From assembly GCA_003952965.2 (NCBI GenBank), contig CM025852.1, positions 17,809,313 to 17,873,312 of the forward strand: a stretch of DNA of 64,000 bases. The letters run 5' to 3'. Below are positions 22,889 to 34,077 of this stretch, piece after piece. A model generated the notes under the pieces. The model worked only from the letters and a program-made list of their open reading frames with translations, searched no databases and had not been told where the DNA came from. The position numbers and the translations under genes were made by a program. This DNA comes from Morella rubra (Eukaryota; Streptophyta; Magnoliopsida; Fagales; Myricaceae). Within the stretch, counting starts at the first letter, position 1. Each line of letters starts with the position of its first letter.

Positions 22889-25800
22889 TTAATCCAGTTG
22901 TGTCGATCTACGGTTTTGTTCAAAATGGTCATAAGCATGTCTAGTTCTTAAGAATAACAGCACGCTGCAAGCTAGCCCCAGAACGGATAAGCATCCCCAC
23001 CCTACAAATGTCAAGAAATAGCACTGCCTTCCCATGCATACTGCCGATTCAGACATTATGTTTCCTGGGCCAGAGCTGATGTTGGCAGCGTAAACTACTG
23101 CGGCAAGATACCCATATACGAGAGACCCCATTGGGATATTTGTGATGAGAATGTTGTGGTTGACACCTACACTGTTAGGTCCAAACAGCTCTGATGTGAC
23201 TGATACTGCGGCAGCAAAAATGAACCCGGAGCTCAAGCCAACTAGTGCAGTGCCTAGATGCAGCGCTGGTCCGCTGCCTGATGCAGCTAGCAAGAAGAAA
23301 GCAATCGGGGTCGGCAAAAGTGCAACGGTCATCCATCCAGTTCTAGCAAAATAAAACTTCCTGCTAAGGTTAGAGCTTGTCAAAGCTTGCTCTCATGATT
23401 TTTCTAGAGCTGTATATTCTTTTTGCTGATCATGTTACTGTGAGCTACTAGAGAAAGCATTAGTAAAGTGTTAGTTTTCGTTACTTACGCGCGTATGTAA
23501 TCTGGTACTGCTGAAAGCAATCGGCCAAAGAAAGAGAATGACGAATAAAGCGTAAGGAGGGTTGTGGTGTTTGAACCTTGTCCCAGCGACTGCGCTATCT
23601 GTCCTAGATTGTTACTGTACACAAGGCCAATCGTACCTCCACAAAAATAAGCAAGATAGTAAAGCCAAAAGTCGAACCTGCGTACAAGGATTTGAGCGGG
23701 GTGCTCTTCACCGAGTAGTGCCAGCTGATCCTTGACAATCAGTTTCTCACAACACCCTTGAATCTCTCCAGCTTTCTGGCTGGTGATCCCATGCATAGAT
23801 ATTTCATTGTCGCACAAAAGGCGAGTGACTGAGCCGTTCCCAATAGGAGGACCAATACTAGTCGCATGACGAGAAAGAAGCTCTTTATGAAGTTCAAGAT
23901 CATCTGCATCGACAAGAATGAAGCCAGAGCCTTCAAGGCGGAAGCAAGAATGAATTGTATCATGAATCCACTGTTTGGCATAGACAACACCCGGGATGCA
24001 TATAGGGAAGATAAGGAGGCAAATGGCTCCGCTAAAAAGGAGACGAGCTACTGTCGAATCCGATGTGGTAGAACCAAATAGAAGAAGGTAAACGCCGGTG
24101 ATGACAGCTAAGAAATTCAAGAACAAAAATATAAGCGAGTCACGGCGAACTGCCTCAGGGGGAAGGGGGTCCAAAGTTGGTTGGCGGAGAATTGGGATCA
24201 GTGAAGCAATGGAAGTGAGGAGGGGAATGAGGGCATTTAAAAGAAGATATATCGCATCAGACGATGGATCAATTGCATTGGCAGCAAGAGCGTACAAGGC
24301 TGCAGTTACGCCATTGAAGCTAACCGTGAGTGAGATTGCTAGAGGTCGATTAGCTGGAAAGTTTTTATTGCAAAGAATGAAACACACGGTGTTGAACCAG
24401 CAGATGCTGCATCCAGCCAGCAAACAGAGAAGGAAGACCTGCCACAAGTTCCACAGTAGTCAAGGCATTATTAATGTCATGAGATCAGATCAGAATGAAC
24501 ATATATATGGCACGATTAATGTAGATTCCTGTCGATCACTTTGATTTTCTTTTTCTAGCACTAGTATTGATAATTAATATTTCTTCTTAGCTGCAGACGT
24601 ACCAATTCCTTTTGTCGTGTTTCAATTGCTTGTTTACCCCTAACTGATGCTAATGGCATTCATTCATTCCACTATGTTTGTTTTGCTTCTATTTTCAAGA
24701 GGCTGGAGAAGACCATTAATAATTCAGAAAAAGACAAAAGAGTAGCTTCAAGAAAGGTACATCTTTCAATCTCTGCCTTCTTGATTCCCCACGCGCGGTT
24801 ACCTACTTACGGTATATTCCCCATTAATTTTCCTAAATGATATATATACATATTTTACGTTCTCATAATTTATTTATACATTTAAAATCGACCCAAAAAT
24901 ATTATGATATAAGAACATACACGTAAATGATAATGATTTAGAAAAAACAAATACACGTAAATGATAATGACTTGGCTCTTGGAGACGATAGTTAATTAAG
25001 TGTGGTGTTAATAGTGGCTAGCACGCGGTTGGGTGACAAGAATGGCAGTTGAAATGACAATAATGTTGGCAGCGGCAATAATCAAATTGGTAATGACTAT
25101 AAAGACATAAGAACGGTAGAGTTAATATGAATCCCTGTGACTAAGAAAAATAATAATAATAATAATAATATGAATCCCTGTAGGCCTACGATTGTAATTT
25201 TTCCAGACTCAAATATTCTAGAGTTTTCTTAGGCTATAAATCTCAAAAGAGTAAGACAATGAATGTTGCCATCAATGGCCCATATCCCATCTGGATACTG
25301 AAGTTGATAGCGCATGTGAAAGTTATTAAAAATAGTTCAATGGAAAAAGATAAAAAGAAGAGTTAAAATAAAAAAGAGATGGTAGTAAATACAGGCAAGT
25401 GGAGCTGGAACAAAAGAAGAAAAATAAGAAATTGCCCACTGCAGTCCTGTGCGATCTATAATTATTTGGACACGGAGACTAAACGCCTCGTTGCCCACAA
25501 AAACTTACCCTTCTACCCTGAAAAAAAAAATCCAAAAGCAAAAAACTACAAAACCGAGAGAACTTAATATTGCTTTCCAAATTTTCACCGTGTCGTGTCA
25601 ATGGGGCCGGAGAGGTAGACTACTTTATTTCTACCAATGAGTCTTTATCCTTGGGTAAATGCTCTGGGCCCACCTTTCACAAATGTACAATATTCTCAAT
25701 CGAAGTTGTCCACATTCTTCGCCACACATTTCAGGTTTCGAGAAGTTACCCAAAGACAAAAATATTTTCCGAAAAGCAAAAATATATGGGGGTCATCAGA

Positions 25801-26938
25801 TAATTTAAACCAAAACCAGTGTCACAGACATCTCCATCTCAACTTTCCACCAATTGAAAAAGAAAACTAGCAAATGAATATATATCAACCGTTATTGGTA
25901 GCTCGAAACATATATATATACACTTACACCGTTATAGGTGAAAATTTATTTTCTTTTTAATTAGAATCTGTCACTTGAAACATGTACTGCTGATTTTGCT
26001 CTACTCGAAGTAGTGTGAAATTAACCGTATATTTTTCTGAAGGCGGGTTGTGAAAGAGCCTCTCCAAAGATTGTTTCTAATAGTAAATAAATATATATGA
26101 AAACAACGTTTCTTTTAAATAATAAGAATTTGAATAAAGAAATGAAAAAAAAAAAAAAAAACAATTTCCGAGTTGAACAGGCCGGAGAGTACGAAGTACT
26201 GGGAGACGCCTCGAGCCAACTACCCGTACCAACAAGTCTCTCTTTGGCTCAGAACAGGAGAGTATATATCTAAACCACAGATCAAACGATACACCACTTA
26301 CCCCCCTAAAAATAATTTACTTCGATCTCCACCAAGAACACCCAAAAAGAAAAACTAAACTAAAAATTAGCTTGATGAATGGGTTAAGTTGAATTTGTGG
26401 CAAGATATTGAGGAGTTCTGCAATTGAATTTTGAAGGAAATGGATATCCTTTTGGATTACTGCTTCAATGTTCTTATCCAATTTCAGATCCAAAGTTCCA
26501 GATTTTTTCTACCAAACGAGGATACCTAAGCAAAACTACTTAAGTTGCGCTCAAACGAGTCAATAACTAAGATCACAAACCATGTGTAAGTGTGCTTCAG
26601 TGTGAGAGAGAGAGAGAGAGCGAGGATACCAGAAAATAAGGCAAGGTTATGATGCTCCTTATCACAAGCCACTGAATGCCGTAACCAAAAAGACCCATAA
26701 AAGCAGCCATGAAAAGCACAACCCACAATGGGAAATACATCAAGGCCAACCCGGATGACCACCCGAACACCTTGCCAAGATCGGACGCCACGGCCAAATA
26801 ATTCAGCTGCACCTGAGAGATCCCAAGAACCGATTTCAAAGCCGAAGAGTAGGCAGAAAAATCGAAGTTCGTGCCCGTAAATGCCTGAATCCATATAGTG
26901 GCAACCAATATCATCCATATGCGCGACTGCCCTGCCAT
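22889..26938 (-). CDS. Nodulin-like MFS membrane carrier (NFD4-like family)
   Basis: Three exons: 26938-26630, 24438-23489 and 23360-22889. They join in frame at GT/AG borders to 1731 nt, 576 aa. The protein starts MAGQSRIWMILVATIWIQAF and carries the nodulin-like signature GTNFDFSAYSSALKSVLGIS. About twelve hydrophobic segments are visible, with a long hydrophilic loop in the middle. Exon 3 has GPNSVGVNHNILITNIPMGS, typical of the MFS-like C-terminal half. Family members are plant membrane carriers related to NUCLEAR FUSION DEFECTIVE 4, and their substrate is mostly unknown. I chose this methionine because relatives start here. An in-frame methionine 59 codons upstream gives an unlikely extension. 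Intron 1 is 2.2 kb. Confidence 0.93.
24439..26629 (-). other. Intron 1 of the MFS carrier gene
   Basis: A 2.19 kb intron with GT (26629-26628) and AG (24440-24439) borders. It holds an (AAT)n microsatellite near 25149-25171, AT-rich tracts and a poly-A run near 26143. No coding sequence was recognised, and ORFs in it are chance frames. Confidence 0.75.
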
Positions 26939-27019
26939 GAAGAGAATCTCTCCAGACTTAACAAGTACAATCAAGGCGCCACAGAGTCCGTAGCCAGCGG
27001 TCACCGGCTGATTTCTCCA

Positions 27020-27483
27020 GCCTGATGAGTTTGCGTTTAGCAGCCACTTTACGTGGCCTCGTTTATAAACATTCAACCACGCTTGGGCTCTCAAATTTTC
27101 GTCCCTCTGAGTCACAACACAATTTTGTCTTTTACAATGTTCCCTGTTATATCAGTGTCGGGACAAAATGGAGTATATATATAATTACCTTATTCGCTCG
27201 TCGTAATGCAATGAAGAGAGGGCAAATGCCTAGTTATCACGTGGCAGCACGTGATGGCAGGAGCATCCGATGGTATGGGACTCACATAATCTGGCCACTA
27301 TGCGATCTTTACAAGTGTTAGAATTGGGGATTTCTAATAGCAGCTGAAAATCAGTTGATTTATGGTCAACACTTCAGAGTAAATGCCTCTTGAGCTCCAT
27401 GTAAATCCTTCCTACAAAACAACCACTACGACCCCAGACAATGGGGTAAGGCACCTCCGATGCTTAAGTCAGTGTTCTTGGTT
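27020..27483. other. Upstream region between the MFS gene and the 5S array
   Basis: Only about 550 bases separate the chosen MFS start codon from the first 5S spacer. A TATATATA stretch lies at 27174-27183. Near 27430-27470 the sequence CAATGGGGTAAGGCACCTCC is repeat-like. No gene seen. Confidence 0.4.
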
Positions 27484-27719
27484 CGCTTTGCGGGAATTCG
27501 ACCTCACTAAATATTTTTTTTTTTTTTTTGCCAATTGCGATCATGAAATAAACGAGTATTTGAAAACTCAAAATTTCAAAATATGACTTTTCGTTATTTT
27601 TTTTTTTTCCATTTGAAAAAAAAACTGAGTGTTTTAATTATGAGCGTAAAATTAATACCGTTAAGACAGCTATTTTTGTCTGCATCCAAATCATCTGGGG
27701 TTCGGGGAAAAAAAAGGCG

Positions 27720-27837
27720 GGGTGCAACACGAGGACTTCCCAGGAGGTCACCCATCCTAGTACTACTCTCGCCCAAGCACGCTTAACTGCGGAGTTCTGA
27801 TGGGATCCGGTGCATTAGTGCTGGTATGATCGCACCC
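27720..27837 (-). rRNA. 5S ribosomal RNA, copy 1
   Basis: 118 bases, reading GGGTGCGATCATACCAGCAC at the start and ending CGTGTTGCACCC. It keeps the internal Pol III promoter (A-box AGTTAAGCGTGCTTGG, C-box GGATGGGTGACC). TATAAG lies 28 bases upstream and a run of eight T follows the gene. It appears functional. Confidence 0.97.
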
Positions 27838-28123
27838 GTCAGTGGTGGTGCGTTTATTTCTTATATGGATCTTTATTTCTAGGGAAACAGATCGCTTTGC
27901 GGGAATTCGACCTCGCTAAAACATTTTTTTTTTTTTGCCAATTGCGATCATGAAATAAACGAGTATTTGAAAACTCAAAATTTCAAAATATGACTTTTCG
28001 TTATTTTTTTTTTCCATTTGAAAAAAAACTGAGTGTTTTAATTATGAGCGTAAAATTAATACCGTTAAGACAGCTATTTTTGTCTGCATCCAAATCATCT
28101 GGGGTTCGGGGAAAAAAAAGGCG

Positions 28124-28241
28124 GGGTGCAACACGAGGACTTCCCAGGAGGTCACCCATCCTAGTACTACTCTCGCCCAAGCACGCTTAACTGCGGAGTT
28201 CTGATGGGATCCGGTGCATTAGTGCTGGTATGATCGCACCC
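28124..28241 (-). rRNA. 5S ribosomal RNA, copy 2
   Basis: Identical in length and sequence to copy 1 as far as I can read it, with the same upstream TATAAG and downstream T-run. Confidence 0.97.
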
Positions 28242-28526
28242 GTCAGTGGTGGTGCGTTTATTTCTTATATGGATCTTTATTTCTGGGGAAACAGATCGCT
28301 TTGCGGGAATTCGACCTCGCTAAAACATTTTTTTTTTTTTGCCAATTGCGATCATGAAATAAACGAGTATTTGAAAACTCAAAATTTCAAAATATGACTT
28401 TTTTTTTTTTTTTTTCCATTTGAAAAAAAAAACTGAGTGTTTTAATTATGAGCGTAAAATTAATACCGTTAAGACAGCTATTTTTGTCTGCATCCAAATC
28501 ATCTGGGGTTCGGGGAAAAAAAGGCG

Positions 28527-28644
28527 GGGTGCAACACGAGGACTTCCCAGGAGGTCACCCATCCTAGTACTACTCTCGCCCAAGCACGCTTAACTGCGGA
28601 GTTCTGATGGGATCCGGTGCATTAGTGCTGGTATGATCGCACCC
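28527..28644 (-). rRNA. 5S ribosomal RNA, copy 3
   Basis: Same 118-base gene. The T-run after it is seven long. In the downstream spacer (about 28400) the usual CGTTATT word is replaced by a long T-run. Confidence 0.97.
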
Positions 28645-28925
28645 GTCAGTGGTGGTGCGTTTATTTCTTATATGGATCTTTATTTCTAGGGAAACAGATC
28701 GCTTTGCGGGATTCGACCTCGCTAAAACATTTTTTTTTTTGCCAATTGCGATCATGAAATAAACGAGTATTTGAAAACTCAAAATTTAAAATATGACTTT
28801 TCGTTATTTTTTTTTTTTCCATTTGAAAAAAAACTGAGTGTTTTAATTATGAGCGTAAAATTAATACCGTTAAGACAGCTATTTTTGTCTGCATCCAAAT
28901 CATCTGGGGTTCGGGGAAAAAAAAG

Positions 28926-29040
28926 GGGTGCAACACGAGGACTCCCAGGAGGTCACCCATCCTAGTACTACTCTCGCCCAAGCACGCTTAACTGCGGAGT
29001 TCTGATGGGATCCGGTGCATTAGTGCTGGTGATCGCACCC
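28926..29040 (-). rRNA. 5S ribosomal RNA, copy 4, with small deletions
   Basis: 115 bases. It lacks one base in the GGGAAGTCC region near the 3' end and two in the GATCATACC word near the 5' end (here GATCACC). The GCC between gene and T-run is also lost. A sequencing or assembly artefact is possible. Confidence 0.9.
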
Positions 29041-29322
29041 GTCAGTGGTGGTGCGTTTATTTCTTATATGGATCTTTATTTCTGGGGAAACAGATCGCTT
29101 TGCGGGAATTCGACCTCGCTAAAACATTTTTTTTTTTTTTGCCAATTGCGATCATGAAATAAACGAGTATTTGAAAACTCAAAATTTCAAAATATGACTT
29201 TTCGTTATTTTTTTTCCATTTGAAAAAAAACTGAGTGTTTTAATTAATGAGCGTAAAATTAATACCGTTAAGACAGCTATTTTTGTCTGCATCCAAATCA
29301 TCTGGGGTTCGGGGAAAAAAAA

Positions 29323-29439
29323 GGGTGCACACGAGGACTTCCCAGGAGGTCACCCATCCTAGTACTACTCTCGCCCAAGCACGCTTAACTGCGGAGTTCT
29401 GATGGGATCCGGTGCATTAGTGCTGGTATGATCGCACCC
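29323..29439 (-). rRNA. 5S ribosomal RNA, copy 5
   Basis: 117 bases, one base shorter in the 3' GTGTTGC word. The spacer base pattern next to it (GCC) is lost as in copy 4. Confidence 0.93.
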
Positions 29440-29724
29440 GTCAGTGGTGGTGCGTTTATTTCTTATATGGATCTTTATTTCTAGGGAAACAGATCGCTTT
29501 GCGGGAATTCGACCTCGCTAAAACATTTTTTTTTTTTTGCCAATTGCGATCATGAAATAAACGAGTATTTGAAAACTCAAAATTTCAAAATATGACTTTT
29601 CGTTATTTTTTTTTTCCATTTGAAAAAAAACTGAGTGTTTTAATTATGAGCGTAAAATTAATACCGTTAAGACAGCTATTTTTGTCTGCATCCAAATCAT
29701 CTGGGTTCGGGGAAAAAAAAGGCG

Positions 29725-29842
29725 GGGTGCAACACGAGGACTTCCCAGGAGGTCACCCATCCTAGTACTACTCTCGCCCAAGCACGCTTAACTGCGGAGT
29801 TCTGATGGGATCCGGTGCATTAGTGCTGGTATGATCGCACCC
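29725..29842 (-). rRNA. 5S ribosomal RNA, copy 6
   Basis: 118 bases, with no change from copies 1-3 noted. Confidence 0.97.
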
Positions 29843-30126
29843 GTCAGTGGTGGTGCGTTTATTTCTTATATGGATCTTTATTTCTAGGGAAACAGATCGC
29901 TTTGCGGGAATTCGACCTCGCTAAAAACATTTTTTTTTTTTTGCCAATTGCGATCATGAAATAAACGAGTATTTGAAAACTCAAAATTTCAAAATATGAC
30001 TTTTCGTTATTTTTTTTTTCCATTTGAAAAAAAATGTGTTTTAATTATGAGCGTAAAATTAATACCGTTAAGACAGCTATTTTTGTCTGCATCCAAATCA
30101 TCTGGGGTTCGGGGAAAAAAAAGGCG

Positions 30127-30244
30127 GGGTGCAACAACGGAGGACATCCCAGGAGGTCACCCATCCTAGTACTACTCTCGCCCAAGCACGCTTAACTGGG
30201 GAGTTCTGATGGGATCCGGTGCATTAGTGCTGGTGATCGCACCC
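30127..30244 (-). rRNA. 5S ribosomal RNA, copy 7, degenerate
   Basis: The most changed copy. It has an insertion and substitutions in the 3' part (GATGTCCTCCGTTGTTGC instead of GAAGTCCTCGTGTTGC). It has CTCCCCAG for CTCCGCAG just before the A-box and a deletion in the GATCATACC word. The upstream spacer is also altered. It is the array-edge copy, next to the gap, and probably a pseudogene. Confidence 0.88.
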
Positions 30245-30473
30245 GTCAGTGGTGGTTTTTATTTCTTATATGGATCTTTATTTCTTGGGAAACAGATCGC
30301 TTTGCGGGAATTCGACCTCGCTAAAACATTTTTTTTTTTTTTTGCCAATTGCGATCATGAAATAAACGAGTATTTGAAAACTCAAAATTTCAAAATATGA
30401 ATTTTAGTTATTTTTTTTTTCCATTTTAAAAAAAAAAACTGTCACATTGTTGTTTCTAATTTCTCATGAGCCG

Positions 30474-31473
30474 NNNNNNNNNNNNNNNNNNNNNNNNNNN
30501 NNNNNNNNNNNNNNNNNNNNNNNNNNNNNNNNNNNNNNNNNNNNNNNNNNNNNNNNNNNNNNNNNNNNNNNNNNNNNNNNNNNNNNNNNNNNNNNNNNNN
30601 NNNNNNNNNNNNNNNNNNNNNNNNNNNNNNNNNNNNNNNNNNNNNNNNNNNNNNNNNNNNNNNNNNNNNNNNNNNNNNNNNNNNNNNNNNNNNNNNNNNN
30701 NNNNNNNNNNNNNNNNNNNNNNNNNNNNNNNNNNNNNNNNNNNNNNNNNNNNNNNNNNNNNNNNNNNNNNNNNNNNNNNNNNNNNNNNNNNNNNNNNNNN
30801 NNNNNNNNNNNNNNNNNNNNNNNNNNNNNNNNNNNNNNNNNNNNNNNNNNNNNNNNNNNNNNNNNNNNNNNNNNNNNNNNNNNNNNNNNNNNNNNNNNNN
30901 NNNNNNNNNNNNNNNNNNNNNNNNNNNNNNNNNNNNNNNNNNNNNNNNNNNNNNNNNNNNNNNNNNNNNNNNNNNNNNNNNNNNNNNNNNNNNNNNNNNN
31001 NNNNNNNNNNNNNNNNNNNNNNNNNNNNNNNNNNNNNNNNNNNNNNNNNNNNNNNNNNNNNNNNNNNNNNNNNNNNNNNNNNNNNNNNNNNNNNNNNNNN
31101 NNNNNNNNNNNNNNNNNNNNNNNNNNNNNNNNNNNNNNNNNNNNNNNNNNNNNNNNNNNNNNNNNNNNNNNNNNNNNNNNNNNNNNNNNNNNNNNNNNNN
31201 NNNNNNNNNNNNNNNNNNNNNNNNNNNNNNNNNNNNNNNNNNNNNNNNNNNNNNNNNNNNNNNNNNNNNNNNNNNNNNNNNNNNNNNNNNNNNNNNNNNN
31301 NNNNNNNNNNNNNNNNNNNNNNNNNNNNNNNNNNNNNNNNNNNNNNNNNNNNNNNNNNNNNNNNNNNNNNNNNNNNNNNNNNNNNNNNNNNNNNNNNNNN
31401 NNNNNNNNNNNNNNNNNNNNNNNNNNNNNNNNNNNNNNNNNNNNNNNNNNNNNNNNNNNNNNNNNNNNNNNNN
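30474..31473. other. Assembly gap of 1000 N
   Basis: Exactly 1000 undetermined bases, so the length is probably a placeholder. The missing sequence should include more 5S units and the 5' exons of the UBTD-like gene. Confidence 0.99.
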
Positions 31474-32247
31474 GAGACTGTTATCTTCACATTCTAGCAA
31501 CGCTTTCACATATAGGAGCTTACATTTAGCATATATTATTGTTTCAAGGTTGAAGGGCTTGAAATTCCATAATCAGGCTTTGGATGTATTATCTCCTGGC
31601 CTTTGCTATGAAAATAGATATGAAGCCAGTACGAGGATATGGAGAAGGTCAAATTGACTGGGGGCTAAAGGGCATGATGACTTGTGAGCTGATAGAAGTA
31701 CCACCTTGGATGGAGTAGAATGGTGTCAGATACTTTTGTAGCCCACTCTGAACACTCACTCAATAGTAGTCTTTGTTGTGATAGTTATTTAACTTTTCTC
31801 AATTCAGTGGTTACCTCAATCTCCACTTCACAAGGGAACAAGAAGATATTGTCACGAAATACAGAACTCAAGGTAATCCTTGTGGAGACCTTATAGGACA
31901 TATCGCCAATATTCATGTACTAAAAAATAGCTCTTCGCATCAACAACAGTCAATTATCGACTACAATGTGACATGGTTGTTAAGCAAATATCTTTTCAAT
32001 ATCTTATAATTGATAGTCAAAAGTCCTCATATCTTTTGGAGAAGATCATGAGCTTTCGGATTCTTCACATTATGGCTATTATGCTTTGAATTTATAACCC
32101 TTGAAGTGAAAGAGAATAGTCTACTTGGTTGTCAAGTTCCTGTCATTTTGTGGTGACTTTTTATTGGTACCATAGATACCTTTTCATGCACGCTTCTAAT
32201 TATTCACGTGCAATTGAAACTGAATTATCGAGTTGACTGGGTTGTAG
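31474..32247 (+). other. Non-coding stretch, probably intron of the UBTD-like gene
   Basis: I find no exon here. The next coding exon starts after an AG at 32246-32247, so the stretch is probably intronic. Confidence 0.5.
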
Positions 32248-32721
32248 AGATTTGGGATGCACTTCGAGCTGCTGCTGAAGCTGACCTAACGCTTGCGCAA
32301 GCCATTGTGGACAGTGCGGGGGTCATAGTTCAGAGTGCTGATTTGACAATTTGCTACGATGAAAGAGGTACTTAATCTACATTGCTTCTCTTTCTGATAA
32401 TAACTTCTTCCCGACAAGATTCCCTTTTGGCCATTTGGGGAACAAACTTGTTATAGAAAACATGTATGTACCGTGAACCAAAAGGTAAGTTTGGGCAGAA
32501 GGATCAGTAGCGTTTTCTTATATATGGTGATACAGTGTGTCCTGGCTTCTCATGTTGAAAGCTAATTTTCTGTGATTCTTCATGGTAATTTTCTTTTATA
32601 CTGATTTTTCTCTCTTTAGGAAGTCTTTCATCCTTGCCTTACAAAATTTATTGCAGGTGCAAAATATGAACTACCCAAATACGTGTTGAGTGAGCCCACC
32701 AACTTGATTCAAAACAGTTAA
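32248..32721 (+). CDS. Ubiquitin-domain-containing protein, UBTD1/2-like, last two coding exons
   Basis: Partial gene. Exon 32248-32367 reads EIWDALRAAAEADLTLAQAI, then VDSAGVIVQSADLTICYDER. It ends at a GT donor. Exon 32657-32721 starts after an AG and reads GAKYELPKYVLSEPTNLIQN, then S and TAA. The frame joins across the intron. These are the closing residues of the conserved N-terminal domain of the UBTD (DC-UbP) family. Plant members end here, without a C-terminal ubiquitin-like part as far as I know. Earlier exons must lie in the gap. The role of plant members is poorly known, and animal relatives bind ubiquitin-pathway enzymes. It is convergent with POLD3. Confidence 0.85.
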
Positions 32722-34077
32722 TACTGGAGAGGATATATAGCGCCATTTGTGCAGAGACAGAATGTAAATCATGTATATTTTTCTGTGATGCTCGTCCATA
32801 TCTTTTCACAAAGTAGATGTTGATGCCTTTCCACTTGCCATTCACTTTGGACGACCCTGCTTGCGGTAAGCTTCTTCGGGTAATTGAATGAGAATGCAAC
32901 ATCTATTTGGATTTCTTATTCCTGAAATTCTTGGGTTCAATGGGTCGTAGTTATTGATCTCTACCATATCCGCCACTTGAGTCCAAAATAATAATTCTTC
33001 GAGTATAAATTTTAGCACCCTTCTAGGCCTTCGTTTACATGGCTAAACGTCTTAGTCTCACCCCAAAGGTCTTGAACAACCATACAAGGCAGATGGCTCA
33101 TGCGATAACCCAAACGTCATAGACTGACAGACACCAAAGGTCCAACCACAAACTCAGGCGGCTCATGAGGTTGCCCGGAGGGCAATTGTTTTCTTTGTTT
33201 CTTTTATTATTTTGAAGAATAGATGTCGCCTATATTTGACGTTATAAATTAGGGGTCTTAAATATCCTAATCTTTCTTGAGAAGTGGGTCAGGTCTGCCC
33301 ATCAAGGTGTCATCGGCATATTGGTCGAAGTACTTAATGATGCGGCTAGTGCCATGACAACAAATGCGTCACAGAAAGGCCACCTTTTTTTTAAAAAAAA
33401 AAATGTATTTCTAGGTTTAACGTTTGAGTATTTTGAAAATACATGGGAAGATTGAATTGAAGCCTGCAATGCAGTTAGCGTTGAAACTAAAAGCCAAACT
33501 ACATTGAAGAAAAAAAATCCTAAATTTTGATTCAGAAAATAGTGGAAGTAAACTCCATTCTATAATACAACAAGCCAACACATTCTTTGGGGCGACGAAT
33601 TAGGGATACTTGAAGTGCAAGTCTTTTTTTTTTAGCAAGAATATATAATCAATGCGGAAGCAGGATCCAGGACTAAAATTCTGACTTTGATGGAAAAACG
33701 TTCCTTCTCTCTCTTGCCATTCAAAATGGAGTAATTACATCAATGACAGGCAGCAGCCAAATTTCATCCGCTATAAAACATTCATCCTCTCAAAGGTCTG
33801 GCTACCAAAATTTACCAAAATGACAAATGTTGCGTACACAACCTCCACGTGTCCAGCTGAAAACATTCTCTCCAACTCTTTTCCCCTCAAGACAAAGATT
33901 AGGGTGCCGTAGCAACCTCCCGCCCCAACCCTCCTAAACCTTCCAACCCAGAGAAACCACCCAGATGGAAAATCACTCGAGGACCGAAAAATACATGAAG
34001 ACTGGCATTTGAAGAACCATCAAGTAGAAATTTCTCTATTCACAGTGATACGTCACCTAAGTTCCTGAGAGGTCTCC
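32722..34077. other. Intergenic region between two convergent genes
   Basis: Holds the probable 3' UTR of the UBTD-like gene at the start and of POLD3 at the end (about 33700-34077). Between them is AT-rich sequence with a T/A-run near 33385-33412. No gene recognised. Confidence 0.5.

Larger units (their letters stand above)
27484..30440 (-). repeat. 5S rDNA tandem array, seven units
   Basis: Units of 397-404 bases, each with one 5S gene read on the minus strand plus a spacer of about 280 bases that holds T-runs and A-runs. Starts of the seven genes in plus coordinates: 27720, 28124, 28527, 28926, 29323, 29725, 30127. The array begins inside a spacer at 27484 and ends in a spacer near 30440, 34 bases before the assembly gap, so it may be collapsed or cut. 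Each gene is followed on the minus strand by GCC and a T-run (Pol III terminator). It is preceded by TATAAG at -28 and C at -1, as in plant 5S promoters. Confidence 0.97.

Noticed and set aside
24098-24544. Plus-strand ORF of 148 codons
   Set aside because: Antisense shadow of exon 2 of the MFS gene, with no domain of its own.
26939-27115. N-terminal extension of the MFS protein by 59 residues
   Set aside because: The extension has no similarity to the family, whose members start at the MAGQ-type methionine. It is more likely 5' UTR.
27583-28190. ORFs of 60-70 codons within the 5S region
   Set aside because: They are frames through 5S genes and their spacers, repeated once per unit. They are not protein genes.
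30442-31529. Long ORFs of 343-360 codons made of undetermined residues
   Set aside because: They only span the 1000-N gap and have no sequence content.
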